A program made the translations under genes and the position numbers. Of a stretch of DNA of 64,000 bases, positions 1 through 9,282 are shown piece after piece. Each line of letters opens with the position of its first letter. Positions within the stretch are counted from its first letter, which is position 1. Origin of the DNA: Rheinheimera oceanensis (GTDB taxonomy: Bacteria; Pseudomonadota; Gammaproteobacteria; Enterobacterales; Alteromonadaceae); assembly GCF_018831085.1 (NCBI RefSeq), contig NZ_JAGPNM010000002.1, positions 186,001 through 250,000 on the forward strand. The letters run 5' to 3'. The notes beneath the pieces were generated by a model that was not told the origin of the DNA, ran no database searches, and saw nothing but the letters and a program-made list of their open reading frames with translations.

Positions 1-594
1 ACGCCGGTTTCAGTACGCAGCCAGCCGTAGGCGTATTCGCCGCTAAATTTAATGGTACAGCCTTTAATACCGGCCACATCGCCGTCGGTTACTTCATATA
101 GTTCAGGTTTAAAGCCTTTATCTTCTCCCCAGCGCAGGTACATACGCATTAACATGCTGGCCCAGTCTTGCGCTTCAGTACCACCGGAACCGGCCTGAAT
201 GTCCAGGTAGCAATCGTTTTGGTCATGTTTACCGGAAAACATACGGCGAAATTCCAGCAGGCTCAGCTGTTTGTCTAAGTCGGCAAGCTCGGTTTTGGCT
301 TCTTCGAAGGTTTCTTCGTCTTCTGCCTCTACTGCCAGCTCAACTAAGCCTTTAACGTCTTCCAGGCCTTGGTCCAGCTTGTCGATGGTGCCAACTACCT
401 GTTCCAGTGCCGACCGCTCTTTACCCAGTGCCTGAGCTTTGTCCGGCGTATTCCAGATAGCCGAATCTTCCAGCTCGCGTGAGACTTCTTCTAAGCGTTC
501 TTTTTTGCCATCGTAGTCAAAGATACCCCCGAAGCACGTTAGTGCGTTCAGTCAGATCTTTAATGCTGTTGTACACCGGATTAACTTCAAACAT
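1..594 (-). CDS. prfB: Peptide chain release factor 2, C-terminus outside window, programmed +1 frameshift
   Basis: RF2 terminates translation at UGA and UAA in the ribosomal A site. The gene starts at the ATG at 594 (protein begins [20 protein letters not shown]), preceded by an AAGGT ribosome binding site 12 bases upstream. The zero frame runs 25 codons to an in-frame TGA at 519-517. A +1 shift there joins it to a long second frame beginning [16 protein letters not shown], which runs to the window edge. The visible part ends at [14 protein letters not shown], just before the region where the family carries its SPF stop-codon-recognition and GGQ peptidyl-hydrolysis motifs, so neither motif is visible. 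In E. coli prfB follows recJ directly. Here about 4.6 kb of signalling genes separate the two. Identification is secure. Confidence 0.95.
516..531 (-). promoter_or_regulatory. RF2 programmed +1 frameshift site
   Basis: On the minus strand the sequence reads CGGGGG TAT CTT TGA C. It has a Shine-Dalgarno-like G-run a few bases upstream of a slippery CTT codon followed by UGA and C. This is the classical RF2 autoregulatory arrangement: low RF2 lets the ribosome pause at UGA and slip +1 to read GAC. The E. coli element is AGG GGG TAT CTT TGA C, so the site is almost identical. Continuation of RF2 homology in the +1 frame supports it. Confidence 0.95.
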
Positions 595-759
595 GCTGTT
601 AGCCGTAACCTTGAATATTGGGAGAAAAAACAGGCGGCGATTGTAGCAAATTTATCGCAGGCAGTGCAGTCATCTGTAGTGGATTTTTCCGGCAGCATAA
701 ATTACGCCGGAATTTGTCGCTGTTAACTTGCCTGCAACAGAGTTAAGCCGCTATGCTGT

Positions 760-1659
760 TTGGCAAAAGCTCAGCAGGGACACTGTATATTGCGCTCCTA
801 CCTCACCATACAGCAGTATCTGTTCTTCATAATGCTGATTAGTGCCCTGCGCTGTGCTGCCGAGCCGGTGATTTACTCCTGGCCTGCTACTATGCTGGAC
901 GATCCACGCGGTCATTATCCGATAGCTTTACTGCATTTGGCACTGGAAAAGTCCGGCAGCCATTACCAGCCGGTACCCAGCAAGCGCGATCAGGCGCAGT
1001 GGCGTACTTTGCGTCAGTTGGAAAGCGGTAATGGTATGGATGTGGTATGGACTTTTGCATCAGCAGAACGTGAGCAGAATCTGCTGCCGGTGCGGATCCC
1101 GATAGACCGGGGTTTATTGGGCTGGCGTTTGCTGTTGATACGCCAACAAGATAAGGCCAGTTTTGCCAGCATTACCACTGCTGCGCAATTACAAGCACTG
1201 CGCGCGGTGCAAGGCCACGATTGGCCAGACTTGCCGATACTGCAGCATAATCAATTTAATGTTACTCCCAGCACCTATTACCACGGCATGTTTGCCATGC
1301 TACAACTGGGGCGGGTTGATTATTTTCCCAGATCACTCAGCGAAATACAGTCTGAGTTGCAAACAAAGGCCGGGCACCATTTAGCTATCGCAGACAATCT
1401 GGTGCTGTATTACCCGGCACCGCTGTATTATTTTGTTAACCCCAACCGACCACAGCTGGCCCAGGCGATTGAACAAGGCCTGCGTTCTGCTCTGCACGAT
1501 GGCAGCATGCGGCAGTTATTTCTGCAGCATTTTGCCGGCACTATTGCACAGGCTGAGCTAGCCAAACGCCGGGTTATCCGCCTTAATAATCCGTTTTTGC
1601 ACCCGGATACGCCACTGCAGGATGACAACCTGTGGTTTAACCCGGAGCTTGGATACTAA
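760..1659 (+). CDS. Periplasmic solute-binding-like protein (SBP_bac_3-type)
   Basis: A predicted exported protein of about 299 residues resembling family-3 extracellular solute-binding proteins used as free sensors in Alteromonadales. The hydrophobic stretch near residues 17-33 followed by CAAEP looks like a signal peptide. The mature part keeps features of these proteins, including GHYPIALLHLAL, a MDVVWTFASAERE segment and a C-terminal QAIEQGLRSALHDGS region. The frame opens with TTG at 760. A downstream in-frame ATG near 829 would leave too short a signal sequence, so the true start is uncertain. The stop shares one base with the ATG of the following histidine kinase (TAATG), so the two are translationally coupled and this protein probably feeds a periplasmic signal to that kinase. 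The ligand cannot be told. Confidence 0.7.
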   Translation: MAKAQQGHCILRSYLTIQQYLFFIMLISALRCAAEPVIYSWPATMLDDPRGHYPIALLHLALEKSGSHYQPVPSKRDQAQWRTLRQLESGNGMDVVWTFASAEREQNLLPVRIPIDRGLLGWRLLLIRQQDKASFASITTAAQLQALRAVQGHDWPDLPILQHNQFNVTPSTYYHGMFAMLQLGRVDYFPRSLSEIQSELQTKAGHHLAIADNLVLYYPAPLYYFVNPNRPQLAQAIEQGLRSALHDGSMRQLFLQHFAGTIAQAELAKRRVIRLNNPFLHPDTPLQDDNLWFNPELGY

Positions 1660-3191
1660 TGCCCTACAGCTTACCCTCACAGCCGCTGCACCATCACCTG
1701 GCTACCAGAGTGGTTATTACTATGGTGCTGGCAGCTTTGCTGCTTTCAATCTTACTGACAGCTGGTTTAAGTTACAGCCTTTACCGCCATGAAATGGCCA
1801 CCGTACAGCAGCAGTTTGACAATATTGAAAAAAGCTATCTGCCAAGCCTGGCTGCAGGTCTGTGGGAGGTTGATATCCACCGTATTCATACCTTGCTGGA
1901 CGGTATTGCCCAACTGGAGCATGTCGGTGCAGTCAGCCTGAAAGATGAGTTACAACAACAGATCAACCGGCAACATCCGCAGTTCAGCACCACTCTGGTT
2001 AGCAAACATTACCCGATTTACTATCAGATTGATGGTGAACAACACCCGGTCGGAACACTGCAGGTACAGTTAATGGCCGATGGTATTGTGCAGCATTTAT
2101 GGCAGCAAAGCCGCAATATTGCTTTGGTTACGGTCAGTGCTTTATTGCTCAGTACAGGGCTGATGTTACTGATTTTTCGCTTTGCTGTTAGCCGTCACCT
2201 GCGCTCTATGGCGCAGTTTGCCAGCCATCTGGACCTGAACCGGCTGGAACACCCGTTGCAATTACGACGGCCGGTGCGACACGACGAACTGGACCAGGTG
2301 GTTGACGCCATTAACCGGCTGCAACATCGTATTAAGCATGAACTAGCCAGGCGTAATGAAATAGAACTACAACTAAACAACAATACCGCTCAGTTAGAGC
2401 AGCAGGTGGCGCGGCGTACCACCGATTTGCAGCATAAAAACAGTTTACTGCAGCAACAATCGGCAGAGTTAGCCAGACAAAATGAAGAACTCGATGCCTA
2501 TGCTCATACCGTGGCACACGATTTAAAACATCCGTTAACCAGCCTGATAGGTATGAGCCGCTTACTTAATGCCACCTTTATCGAGCTGTCGGAAGAACAA
2601 AAACACGCCGCCCTGACTACCATTGATACCACCTCCCGCAAAATGAATGACATTATCAATGCCCTGTTGTTATTGGCCAGCATGCGCGAACAGCAGAATG
2701 TCACACTGCAACCACTGGATATGGCGCAACTGGTCAACAACGCGCTGCAGCGCTTAGAAAACTTTGCCCGCCAACATCAGGCCGCTATCGAAGTGGCCAG
2801 CAGCTGGCCGATAGCAACCGGTTATCCGCAGTGGGTAGAAGAAGTCTGGATAAACTACCTGTCTAACGCAATTAAATACGGCGGCCAGCCACCGGTTATC
2901 CGGCTGAGTGCTGATACTACGCCGGACGGTATGGTGATCTTCTGGATCCGCGACAACGGTGTGCCGCTCAGTGCACAACAACAAGCAGGCTTATTCAGTA
3001 CTTTCCAGCGCTTCTCACCCAAAAGTGCCGATGGCCATGGTTTAGGCTTATCTATCGTAAAACGTATTGTCACCCGTTTGGGTGGCGAGGTTGGCTACCG
3101 TGTAGCAGAAGAAGGCGGTAGCCTGTTCTGGTTTAGTTTACCTCAGGCATCTGCGGCCGCTTTGCCTGACCAAAGCGGAAAATCAACATAA
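1659..3191 (+). CDS. Membrane sensor histidine kinase (HAMP-HisKA-HATPase)
   Basis: A 510-residue inner-membrane kinase. There are transmembrane segments at about 18-41 and 154-176, with a periplasmic sensor domain of about 110 residues between them. A HAMP region (about 177-230), a glutamine-rich coiled coil (235-280), an H-box with His287 in VAHDLKHPL, an N-box (WINYLSNAIKYG), a DNG motif and a GHGLGLSIVK lid glycine box follow. It is the second gene of a two-gene operon with the solute-binding-like protein and overlaps it by one base. No response regulator lies alongside, so it is an orphan kinase. Its periplasmic domain resembles that of the kinase at 27711-29459, with a shared tryptophan-acidic motif (LWEVD versus IWELN) at a similar distance from TM1. 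Its last 49 bases overlap, tail to tail, the kinase gene on the other strand. Confidence 0.85.
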   Translation: MPYSLPSQPLHHHLATRVVITMVLAALLLSILLTAGLSYSLYRHEMATVQQQFDNIEKSYLPSLAAGLWEVDIHRIHTLLDGIAQLEHVGAVSLKDELQQQINRQHPQFSTTLVSKHYPIYYQIDGEQHPVGTLQVQLMADGIVQHLWQQSRNIALVTVSALLLSTGLMLLIFRFAVSRHLRSMAQFASHLDLNRLEHPLQLRRPVRHDELDQVVDAINRLQHRIKHELARRNEIELQLNNNTAQLEQQVARRTTDLQHKNSLLQQQSAELARQNEELDAYAHTVAHDLKHPLTSLIGMSRLLNATFIELSEEQKHAALTTIDTTSRKMNDIINALLLLASMREQQNVTLQPLDMAQLVNNALQRLENFARQHQAAIEVASSWPIATGYPQWVEEVWINYLSNAIKYGGQPPVIRLSADTTPDGMVIFWIRDNGVPLSAQQQAGLFSTFQRFSPKSADGHGLGLSIVKRIVTRLGGEVGYRVAEEGGSLFWFSLPQASAAALPDQSGKST

Positions 3192-5140
3192 AAACAGGCG
3201 CCTGCACCGGTGCTGGAGCTAAAACCAATACTGCCATGCATGGATTCTGTCAGTTGTTTTGACAACGCCAGCCCAAGGCCGGTACCACCTTTTTGCCGCG
3301 TGTCGCTGCTGTCAGCCTGCGAAAAACGCTGAAAAATTGCCGCTTTAAAAGCATCAGCTATACCCGGCCCGATATCAGTAACACTGATCCGTACATGCTG
3401 GTGTTGTTGCTCTATCTGCACCAACACGGTGGCAGCATCAGGTGAGAATTTAATAGCATTGGACAACAAGTTAGCCATTACCTGGGAAAAGCGCAGGCTG
3501 TCGACATTAATTAACAACTGCTCATCACAACCTGTTTGCAGCTGTAACTGAATGTTCCTGTCCCTGCCGTACGGGCTGTTATCAACCACACTTTGCCGCA
3601 CCAATGCCACTACCGGTTGCGGTTGCAATACTATCTGCATCATGCCGGCAGATAACTTTTCTATATCCAGTAAGTCGTTAATCAGGCTGGTAAGGCGCTG
3701 GCAATTATTGTTGGCCAATTGTAGCAACTGCGCCACCTGGTCTGGTAACTCACCGACGCAGCCAGACATTACCAGTGCCAGAGCACCGTTAATCGACGTT
3801 AGTGGTGTGCGCAACTCGTGGCTGACTGTAGAGACAAACTCATTTTTTATCCGCTCCAGTTGCAAACGTTCGGTAATGTCCTGCGCCGAGGCATATAACT
3901 TGTCACTGGCGGGGTCGAGCACCGAAGACCATTGCAAGGTAATATAGTGACCGTTTTTGTGCCGGTAGCGGTTACAAAAGCCAGAGGTTACCCGCCCCTG
4001 TTGCTGCTCGTTTACTTCAGCATCGGTGCTGATTAAATCATCCGGATGAATAAAGTCGGTGTAGGGCCGGCTTAGCAGCTCGGTTTCGCTATAGCCTGTT
4101 ATCCGGCTAAAAGCAGCGTTAACCCGCTCAAAATAATTTTGCTTATTGGCAATGCAAAGAATGTCGCGTGACAATGAGAAAAACTGCTGCAGTTCACAGC
4201 GGGTTTGTTGCTGTTGGGTAATATCCTGTACTGAGCCTATCAGCCTTGCCGGTTCAGAACCCTGCGGCGAGGTCCATTTTGCCACTTCATGTACCCAGCG
4301 CATACTGCCATCCGGCAGCACTATCCGATGCACTACATTCTGTTCACCCAGTAGCTGTGCTTGTAACTCACTCTGCTGCACCATGGCCCTGTCATCCGGA
4401 TGTACCAGCTGATAAAACAGCTCCACGCTGGGGGAGAACTGCTGTGGGTCAACACCAAAGATGTCGTACACCATTGGTGACCACCACAGTTCGCCATTAC
4501 TGACGCTGGCCTCCCAAAAACCAATGCGGGCATTGCGGCTGGCCATGTCCTGACGCTCCAGCACTAACTGATATTCGCGCTGCAGCTGTAAGTGCAGGCT
4601 AAAGGTGTGTACGGTGCTGGCCATCGATGCCATAGCGGCAATAAAATGCTGTTCATCTACCGACCAGCAGCGCCGGCTGCTCACCTGCTCGACACAGATC
4701 ACGCCGCTAAGCCCCTGCTCAGACTGAATAACAGCATCTAACATTGAGCGGATACCGGCAGTTTGCAAATAACCATCATTAAACTCGGCCATCGCAGGAT
4801 GGCTGGCCGCATCCGACGCCGCGATCAGCGCATGTTGCTGTAAGGCGCTAAAGTATTTCGGATAGTTACTGCGCTGCAAACATACGTCGCTGCTGTGGCT
4901 GTTAAGCTTGTACTGGTATAAATCGATGCACTGTAGCACATCGCTTTGACTAAACAGCCAAATACTAACGCGGTCGGCGTACAATGCCTTGCTGATTTGT
5001 TTAGTAAGAAATTGCCAGGCCAGGTTGGTGTCACTGGAAAACAATAACGGTGAGGCCAATATTCTGGCCTGCAGTGCGAGCAATTGCTGCCCCTGCCGCG
5101 CAGTAGCAGCAGAGGTGTTTGCAGCTGATGTCGAGTCCAT
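3143..5140 (-). CDS. Soluble sensor histidine kinase (GAF-PAS-PAS-HisKA-HATPase)
   Basis: A 665-residue kinase without a transmembrane segment, so it probably senses a cytoplasmic signal. Order of domains: GAF-like (about 25-180), a PAS_3-type fold (about 200-305, with LVHPDDR and DGSMRWVHEVAKW), a second PAS (about 315-425, with NAAFSRITGYSETELL), HisKA with His441 in STVSHELRTPLTSING, and a catalytic domain with an N-box (NLLSNAIKFS), DIGPG and GGTGLGLALS. It lies 84 bases downstream of recJ on the same strand and could be read from the xerD-dsbC-recJ transcript. No cognate response regulator is adjacent. The 3' end overlaps the converging kinase gene by 49 bases. Confidence 0.88.
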   Translation of the reverse strand: MDSTSAANTSAATARQGQQLLALQARILASPLLFSSDTNLAWQFLTKQISKALYADRVSIWLFSQSDVLQCIDLYQYKLNSHSSDVCLQRSNYPKYFSALQQHALIAASDAASHPAMAEFNDGYLQTAGIRSMLDAVIQSEQGLSGVICVEQVSSRRCWSVDEQHFIAAMASMASTVHTFSLHLQLQREYQLVLERQDMASRNARIGFWEASVSNGELWWSPMVYDIFGVDPQQFSPSVELFYQLVHPDDRAMVQQSELQAQLLGEQNVVHRIVLPDGSMRWVHEVAKWTSPQGSEPARLIGSVQDITQQQQTRCELQQFFSLSRDILCIANKQNYFERVNAAFSRITGYSETELLSRPYTDFIHPDDLISTDAEVNEQQQGRVTSGFCNRYRHKNGHYITLQWSSVLDPASDKLYASAQDITERLQLERIKNEFVSTVSHELRTPLTSINGALALVMSGCVGELPDQVAQLLQLANNNCQRLTSLINDLLDIEKLSAGMMQIVLQPQPVVALVRQSVVDNSPYGRDRNIQLQLQTGCDEQLLINVDSLRFSQVMANLLSNAIKFSPDAATVLVQIEQQHQHVRISVTDIGPGIADAFKAAIFQRFSQADSSDTRQKGGTGLGLALSKQLTESMHGSIGFSSSTGAGACFYVDFPLWSGKAAADA

Positions 5141-5224
5141 TACTACTTCCTGAGCAATTTCCTTATATTCAGCTTAAGGTTTAGCAGGGCACTTGGGTTA
5201 CAGCAAGGCTTTTGCTCTGGCCGG

Positions 5225-6961
5225 TTAAACTGCAACCATATGCCGCACGATTAACTGCAAACTTTGCTTGTCACGGTATTCGTTAATATCCAGCTGATAG
5301 GCCAGCTGTACTTTTTGTACGTTAACATCCGGCCAGGCTTTATTGTCGGCATTAAACCAGATGGCATCTATCAGCTTGCCATCAGCAGTTTGCAGCATCA
5401 TTTTTAAATGCCGGTCAGCCAGCATTTTTTGGCTTACCAGGTTAAATTCGCCATCAAATACCGGTTCAGGAAACGCCTGGCCCCAGGGGCCGGCACTTTG
5501 CAGCAACCGGGCAAAGCCAAGATCAAAACACTCTGCCGGCAGTTCGCCATCGCTGTAAATCACTGCTGTAAGCTGCTCTGCTGTCAGGTATTTTTTTGCT
5601 GTTAAGCTAAGCGCCAGTTTAAACGTATCTAAACGATCTACACTGATGGTTAAGCCTGCCGCCATGGCATGGCCACCGAATTTTTTAATTAAACCAGGGT
5701 ATTGGCTGGAAATTTCCTCCAGCAGATCGCGGATATGCAGCCCGCTTATTGAACGCGCCGAACCTTTAAGCTCGCCCTCATCGCCCTGGGCAAATACGAT
5801 AGTAGGCCGGTGAAACTGCTCTTTAATACGCCCGGCTAAAATACCAATCACGCCCTGGTGCCAGTCGTGCCGGTATAAGCACAATGCCTCAGGCAGTTCG
5901 GTGCCATCAAATGACAACTGGCTTAAAAACGCCTGCGCTTCTGTCTGCATACTTTGCTCTATCGCCCGGCGCTCAACATTTAAGCTGTCCAGCTCAGCAG
6001 CATACTGGCGGGCTAAGCCTAAATCATTCGCCAGCAGGCAACTTATACCCAGTGACATATCATCCAGCCGGCCGGCGGCATTTAACCGTGGGGCTAAGGC
6101 AAAGCCAAAGTCGCTGGCGGTCAGTTTAGCCGCATTACGGTTGGCGACATCAATTAACGCCTGAATACCGGGGCGGCATTTGCCACTACGAATACGCATT
6201 AACCCCTGATGCACCAAAATGCGGTTGTTGCTGTCCAGCGGCACCACATCGGCCACCGTGCCCAGCGCAACTAAATCCAGCAATTCTGCCAGGTTGGGCT
6301 CGCTCAGCTGACGTCCGGTAAAATACTGTTGCTCGCGCAGTGCGGCGCGTAGTGCCAGCAGCAAATAAAAGGCAACACCAACACCTGCCAGCGCTTTGCT
6401 CGGGAAGCTGCAGTCTGGCTGATTCGGGTTTACAATAGCATCTGCGTTGGGCAACTCGTTGCCAGCCAGGTGATGATCGGTTACCAGTACCTTAACACCG
6501 GCTTTTTTTGCCAGTGCAACACCTTCGATAGCCGATATACCATTGTCCACAGTTACTATCAGCTCGGCGCCCTGCGCTACGGCAAGCCCGGCCATTTCAG
6601 GGGTTAAACCATAGCCGTATTCAAAACGGTTAGGCACCAGATATTCCAGTGATTTAAAGCCAAAAGCACGCAAGCCACTCATAAGCACCGCTGTACTGGT
6701 AGCGCCATCGGCATCAAAATCACCAACAATGACAATATGTTGCTGCTGTTGCAGAGCGTTAATTAATAACGCTGTGGCGGCATCTATGCCTTTGAGTTGC
6801 TGAAACGGCAATAAACAGCCCGCGCCACGCTCAAGCTCATCGGCATGCTTTACCCCGCGACAGGCATACAATTGCTTAAGCACAGGGTGGGTGTTATCAG
6901 GTAAGTCAGGTAATACGCCGGGCATAACCCGGCGTTGAATAAAACGCTTTACTGCAGACAT
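5225..6961 (-). CDS. recJ: Single-stranded-DNA-specific 5'-3' exonuclease RecJ
   Basis: RecJ degrades single-stranded DNA from the 5' end during recombination (RecF pathway), mismatch repair and base excision repair. The 578-residue protein matches the family length and has the DHH-phosphoesterase motifs in order: GDFDADGATST (80-90), VTVDNGIS (with D139), TDHH (161-164) and, in the DHHA1 part, GGHAMAAGL. It starts 9 bases after the dsbC stop, giving the operon order xerD-dsbC-recJ known in E. coli. Confidence 0.97.
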   Translation of the reverse strand: MSAVKRFIQRRVMPGVLPDLPDNTHPVLKQLYACRGVKHADELERGAGCLLPFQQLKGIDAATALLINALQQQQHIVIVGDFDADGATSTAVLMSGLRAFGFKSLEYLVPNRFEYGYGLTPEMAGLAVAQGAELIVTVDNGISAIEGVALAKKAGVKVLVTDHHLAGNELPNADAIVNPNQPDCSFPSKALAGVGVAFYLLLALRAALREQQYFTGRQLSEPNLAELLDLVALGTVADVVPLDSNNRILVHQGLMRIRSGKCRPGIQALIDVANRNAAKLTASDFGFALAPRLNAAGRLDDMSLGISCLLANDLGLARQYAAELDSLNVERRAIEQSMQTEAQAFLSQLSFDGTELPEALCLYRHDWHQGVIGILAGRIKEQFHRPTIVFAQGDEGELKGSARSISGLHIRDLLEEISSQYPGLIKKFGGHAMAAGLTISVDRLDTFKLALSLTAKKYLTAEQLTAVIYSDGELPAECFDLGFARLLQSAGPWGQAFPEPVFDGEFNLVSQKMLADRHLKMMLQTADGKLIDAIWFNADNKAWPDVNVQKVQLAYQLDINEYRDKQSLQLIVRHMVAV

Positions 6962-6970
6962 AGGCGGCTG

Positions 6971-7684
6971 TTATTCCGCCTGCAGTTGGGCTAACAATGC
7001 CTGAGCAGGCTGATAACCAGGAATTAAGCGCCCGTTTGGCATAATAATGGCCGGTGTACCGCTGATACCAAAAGACTGGCCTAATTCATACTGCGTTTTT
7101 ACCGGGTTATTACACATAGCGGGTTTAACATTTTTACCCTCTTTTGCTGCGTTCATCGCGCCCCGGCTGTCTTTTGTGCACCAGATGTGCTGCATTTGCA
7201 GATAGGTTTCAGATGTCAGGCCACCGCGCGGAAATGCCATATAGCGTACTGTAATGCCAGCGTCGTTATAGTCTTTCATTTCGTTGTGTAACTTGCGGCA
7301 ATAACCGCAGCTGGGATCGGTAAATACGTTAATAACGTATTTTTCGTTTTTGGCTTTGTATTCGATAGTGCCGCTTTTATTTGCCGCAACCTGTTGCTGA
7401 ATATAAGGCCGCATTTGTTCATCGTTAACCAGCACTTTGTTGGTTAAGTCGTAAATATTACCTTCAATAAAATACTGGCCGTCTTTTGAGGTAAAAAACA
7501 GGCCTCTGTTGGTAAATACCTGCAACAACCCATCCAGCGGCGCCTCAGAGATGGCATTCACTGATAAATTCAGCATCGCAAACTGTTGCTTAACCAGGTT
7601 ATGCTGCGCATCAATATCAGTGCTTTGCGCACTGGCTGCGGTAATAAATCCAAGGCTACATAACGCTAATACAAACTTTTTCAT
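6971..7684 (-). CDS. dsbC: Thiol:disulfide isomerase DsbC
   Basis: Periplasmic isomerase that corrects wrong disulfide bonds and is kept reduced by DsbD. The chosen start (ATG at 7684) gives a textbook signal peptide, MKKFVLALCSLGFITAASA, cleaved near residue 19. A longer reading frame extends upstream into the end of xerD but lacks a signal sequence. The protein has 237 residues with the active-site CGYC at 126-129, as in E. coli DsbC, and a second cysteine pair later (WCTKD, MCNNP). It lies 19 bases after xerD and 9 before recJ. It probably helps RecJ neighbours only by co-transcription, not by function. Confidence 0.96.
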   Translation of the reverse strand: MKKFVLALCSLGFITAASAQSTDIDAQHNLVKQQFAMLNLSVNAISEAPLDGLLQVFTNRGLFFTSKDGQYFIEGNIYDLTNKVLVNDEQMRPYIQQQVAANKSGTIEYKAKNEKYVINVFTDPSCGYCRKLHNEMKDYNDAGITVRYMAFPRGGLTSETYLQMQHIWCTKDSRGAMNAAKEGKNVKPAMCNNPVKTQYELGQSFGISGTPAIIMPNGRLIPGYQPAQALLAQLQAE

Positions 7685-7703
7685 ACTGTTTCCTGTTTTC
7701 CGC

Positions 7704-8621
7704 CTAAGGGCGCGGATGATGTTGCTGATGCAGGCTTTGTAACCGCGCCTGCGCGACATGGGTATAAATTTGTGTGGTAGATAAGTCGCTGTGGCCCAGC
7801 AACATTTGTACTACACGCAAATCTGCGCCATGGTTCAGTAAATGGGTGGCAAATGCGTGGCGCAGCGTATGCGGCGACAGCTCTGCCTGAATGTGCGCTA
7901 CTTTGGCATAAAACTTAATACGGTGCCAGAAGGTTTGCCGTGTCATCTGCTGCGCCCGGTTGCTTGGAAATACCACATCCAGCATTTGTCCGCCAAGTAA
8001 CTGTACCCGGGCCTCGCGTAAATAGCGTGTCAGCCAGTGTGCGGCCTCTTCGCCCATAGGTACCAGCCGTTCTTTCTGGCCTTTGCCCGTTACCCTTACC
8101 AGACCGTGCTGCAGGTTAAGTTGTTGCATCGACAGCCCAACTAATTCAGACACCCGCAAACCGCTGGCGTACAAAAGCTCCAGCATGGCTTTATCACGAA
8201 ACTGAATAAGATCCGTTAAATCCGGTGCATTAAGCAGCGCCTCTACGTCTTGCTCCGACAGGCTTTTAGGCAGGCTGCGGCCCAGTTTAGGGTTTAGCAA
8301 CTGCGTTAGCGGGTTGTCGGCTATTTTACCGCTTTGATGCACATAGGCGTAAAAACGGCGCAAACTGCTTAACGCGCGTGAGGTGCTGCGCGGGCTGTAT
8401 TGCTTGTCGTAACGCTGTGCCAGATAGCGGTTTACCAGCATGCTGTCGGTGCTGAGTAAATGCCGGTTTTGCCCGGCGATAAAAGCGGCGAACTTTTTTA
8501 AATCGGTGCCGTAAGCGCTCAGTGTATGCTCACTGACACCTTTATCCAGCCACAGCTGGTCAAGAAACTGACTGATCAGCTGCAGATCTGTTGCATCAGG
8601 TTGTACTGCTGTTGTTGCCAT
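7704..8621 (-). CDS. xerD: Tyrosine recombinase XerD
   Basis: Site-specific recombinase that, with XerC, resolves chromosome dimers at dif under FtsK control. The 305-residue protein has an N-terminal SAM-like core-binding domain and all catalytic residues of the integrase family: R156 (GLRVSEL), K180 (TGKGQKE), H251 and R254 (SPHTLRHAFATH), H277 (LLGHSDL) and Y286 (TTQIYTHV). XerD rather than XerC is chosen because of the dsbC-recJ context downstream and divergent fldB upstream, which is the E. coli arrangement. Confidence 0.95.
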   Translation of the reverse strand: MATTAVQPDATDLQLISQFLDQLWLDKGVSEHTLSAYGTDLKKFAAFIAGQNRHLLSTDSMLVNRYLAQRYDKQYSPRSTSRALSSLRRFYAYVHQSGKIADNPLTQLLNPKLGRSLPKSLSEQDVEALLNAPDLTDLIQFRDKAMLELLYASGLRVSELVGLSMQQLNLQHGLVRVTGKGQKERLVPMGEEAAHWLTRYLREARVQLLGGQMLDVVFPSNRAQQMTRQTFWHRIKFYAKVAHIQAELSPHTLRHAFATHLLNHGADLRVVQMLLGHSDLSTTQIYTHVAQARLQSLHQQHHPRP

Positions 8622-8753
8622 CGCTGCCTACTCTGAAAACTCAAACTATGTTAGCGCATGGCGGCTTTGGCGCAAAGCCGGGATTTTGAAGGTAGCATGA
8701 TTCTGTTACACTGCGCGTCTTTGCTGCTGGCGCTATGGTGTAATAAGACAGAC

Positions 8754-9272
8754 ATGAAAATCGGTTTATTTTACGGCTCAACTACCTGCTATACCGAAAT
8801 GGTCGCGGAGAAAATTCAAGCATTAATTGGTGCCGACACAGTAGAGCTGCACAATATTAAACAGGTGCCATTAAGCCAAATGGCCAACTACGATATTCTC
8901 ATTCTTGGCTTGTCGACCTGGGATTTTGGCGAAATTCAGGAAGACTGGGAAGCGCACTGGGATGACATTAGCAGCGTAGATTTAAACGGCAAAATTGTCG
9001 CCATTTACGGTATGGGCGATCAGCTTGGTTATGCTGAGTGGTTTATTGACGCCGTGGGTATGCTGCACGACGCCATAGCACCGCAAAACCCGAAGCGCAT
9101 TGGTTACTGGCCTGCAGCCGGCTACGACTTTATTGCCTCTAAAGCCCTGACAGCAGACGGCGGGCTGTTTTATGGCCTGGCACTGGACGATGAAAACCAG
9201 TACGACTTAACCGATGCACGTTTAAACGACTGGGTAAGCCAGATTTTGCAGGAAATTGCCAGCCAGCTGTAA
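8754..9272 (+). CDS. fldB: Flavodoxin (FldB type)
   Basis: FMN-binding electron carrier of 172 residues, close to the 173 of E. coli FldB. The start [15 protein letters not shown] places the phosphate-binding loop (GSTTCYTE) immediately at the N-terminus. The FMN-stacking regions [14 protein letters not shown] and [16 protein letters not shown] are conserved in long-chain flavodoxins. A longer in-frame start at 8658 adds 32 residues with no family homology and is rejected. The gene is divergent from xerD, as in E. coli. Confidence 0.93.
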   Translation: MKIGLFYGSTTCYTEMVAEKIQALIGADTVELHNIKQVPLSQMANYDILILGLSTWDFGEIQEDWEAHWDDISSVDLNGKIVAIYGMGDQLGYAEWFIDAVGMLHDAIAPQNPKRIGYWPAAGYDFIASKALTADGGLFYGLALDDENQYDLTDARLNDWVSQILQEIASQL

Positions 9273-9282
9273 ATAAGCCTGG

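Noticed and set aside
7704..8621. Mobile-element integrase
   Set aside because: The tyrosine recombinase is XerD by length, catalytic residues and the conserved xerD-dsbC-recJ order. No attachment repeats were seen.
8658..8753. In-frame 32-residue N-terminal extension of fldB
   Set aside because: The extension has no flavodoxin homology. The phosphate-binding loop belongs at the very N-terminus, which the ATG at 8754 gives.
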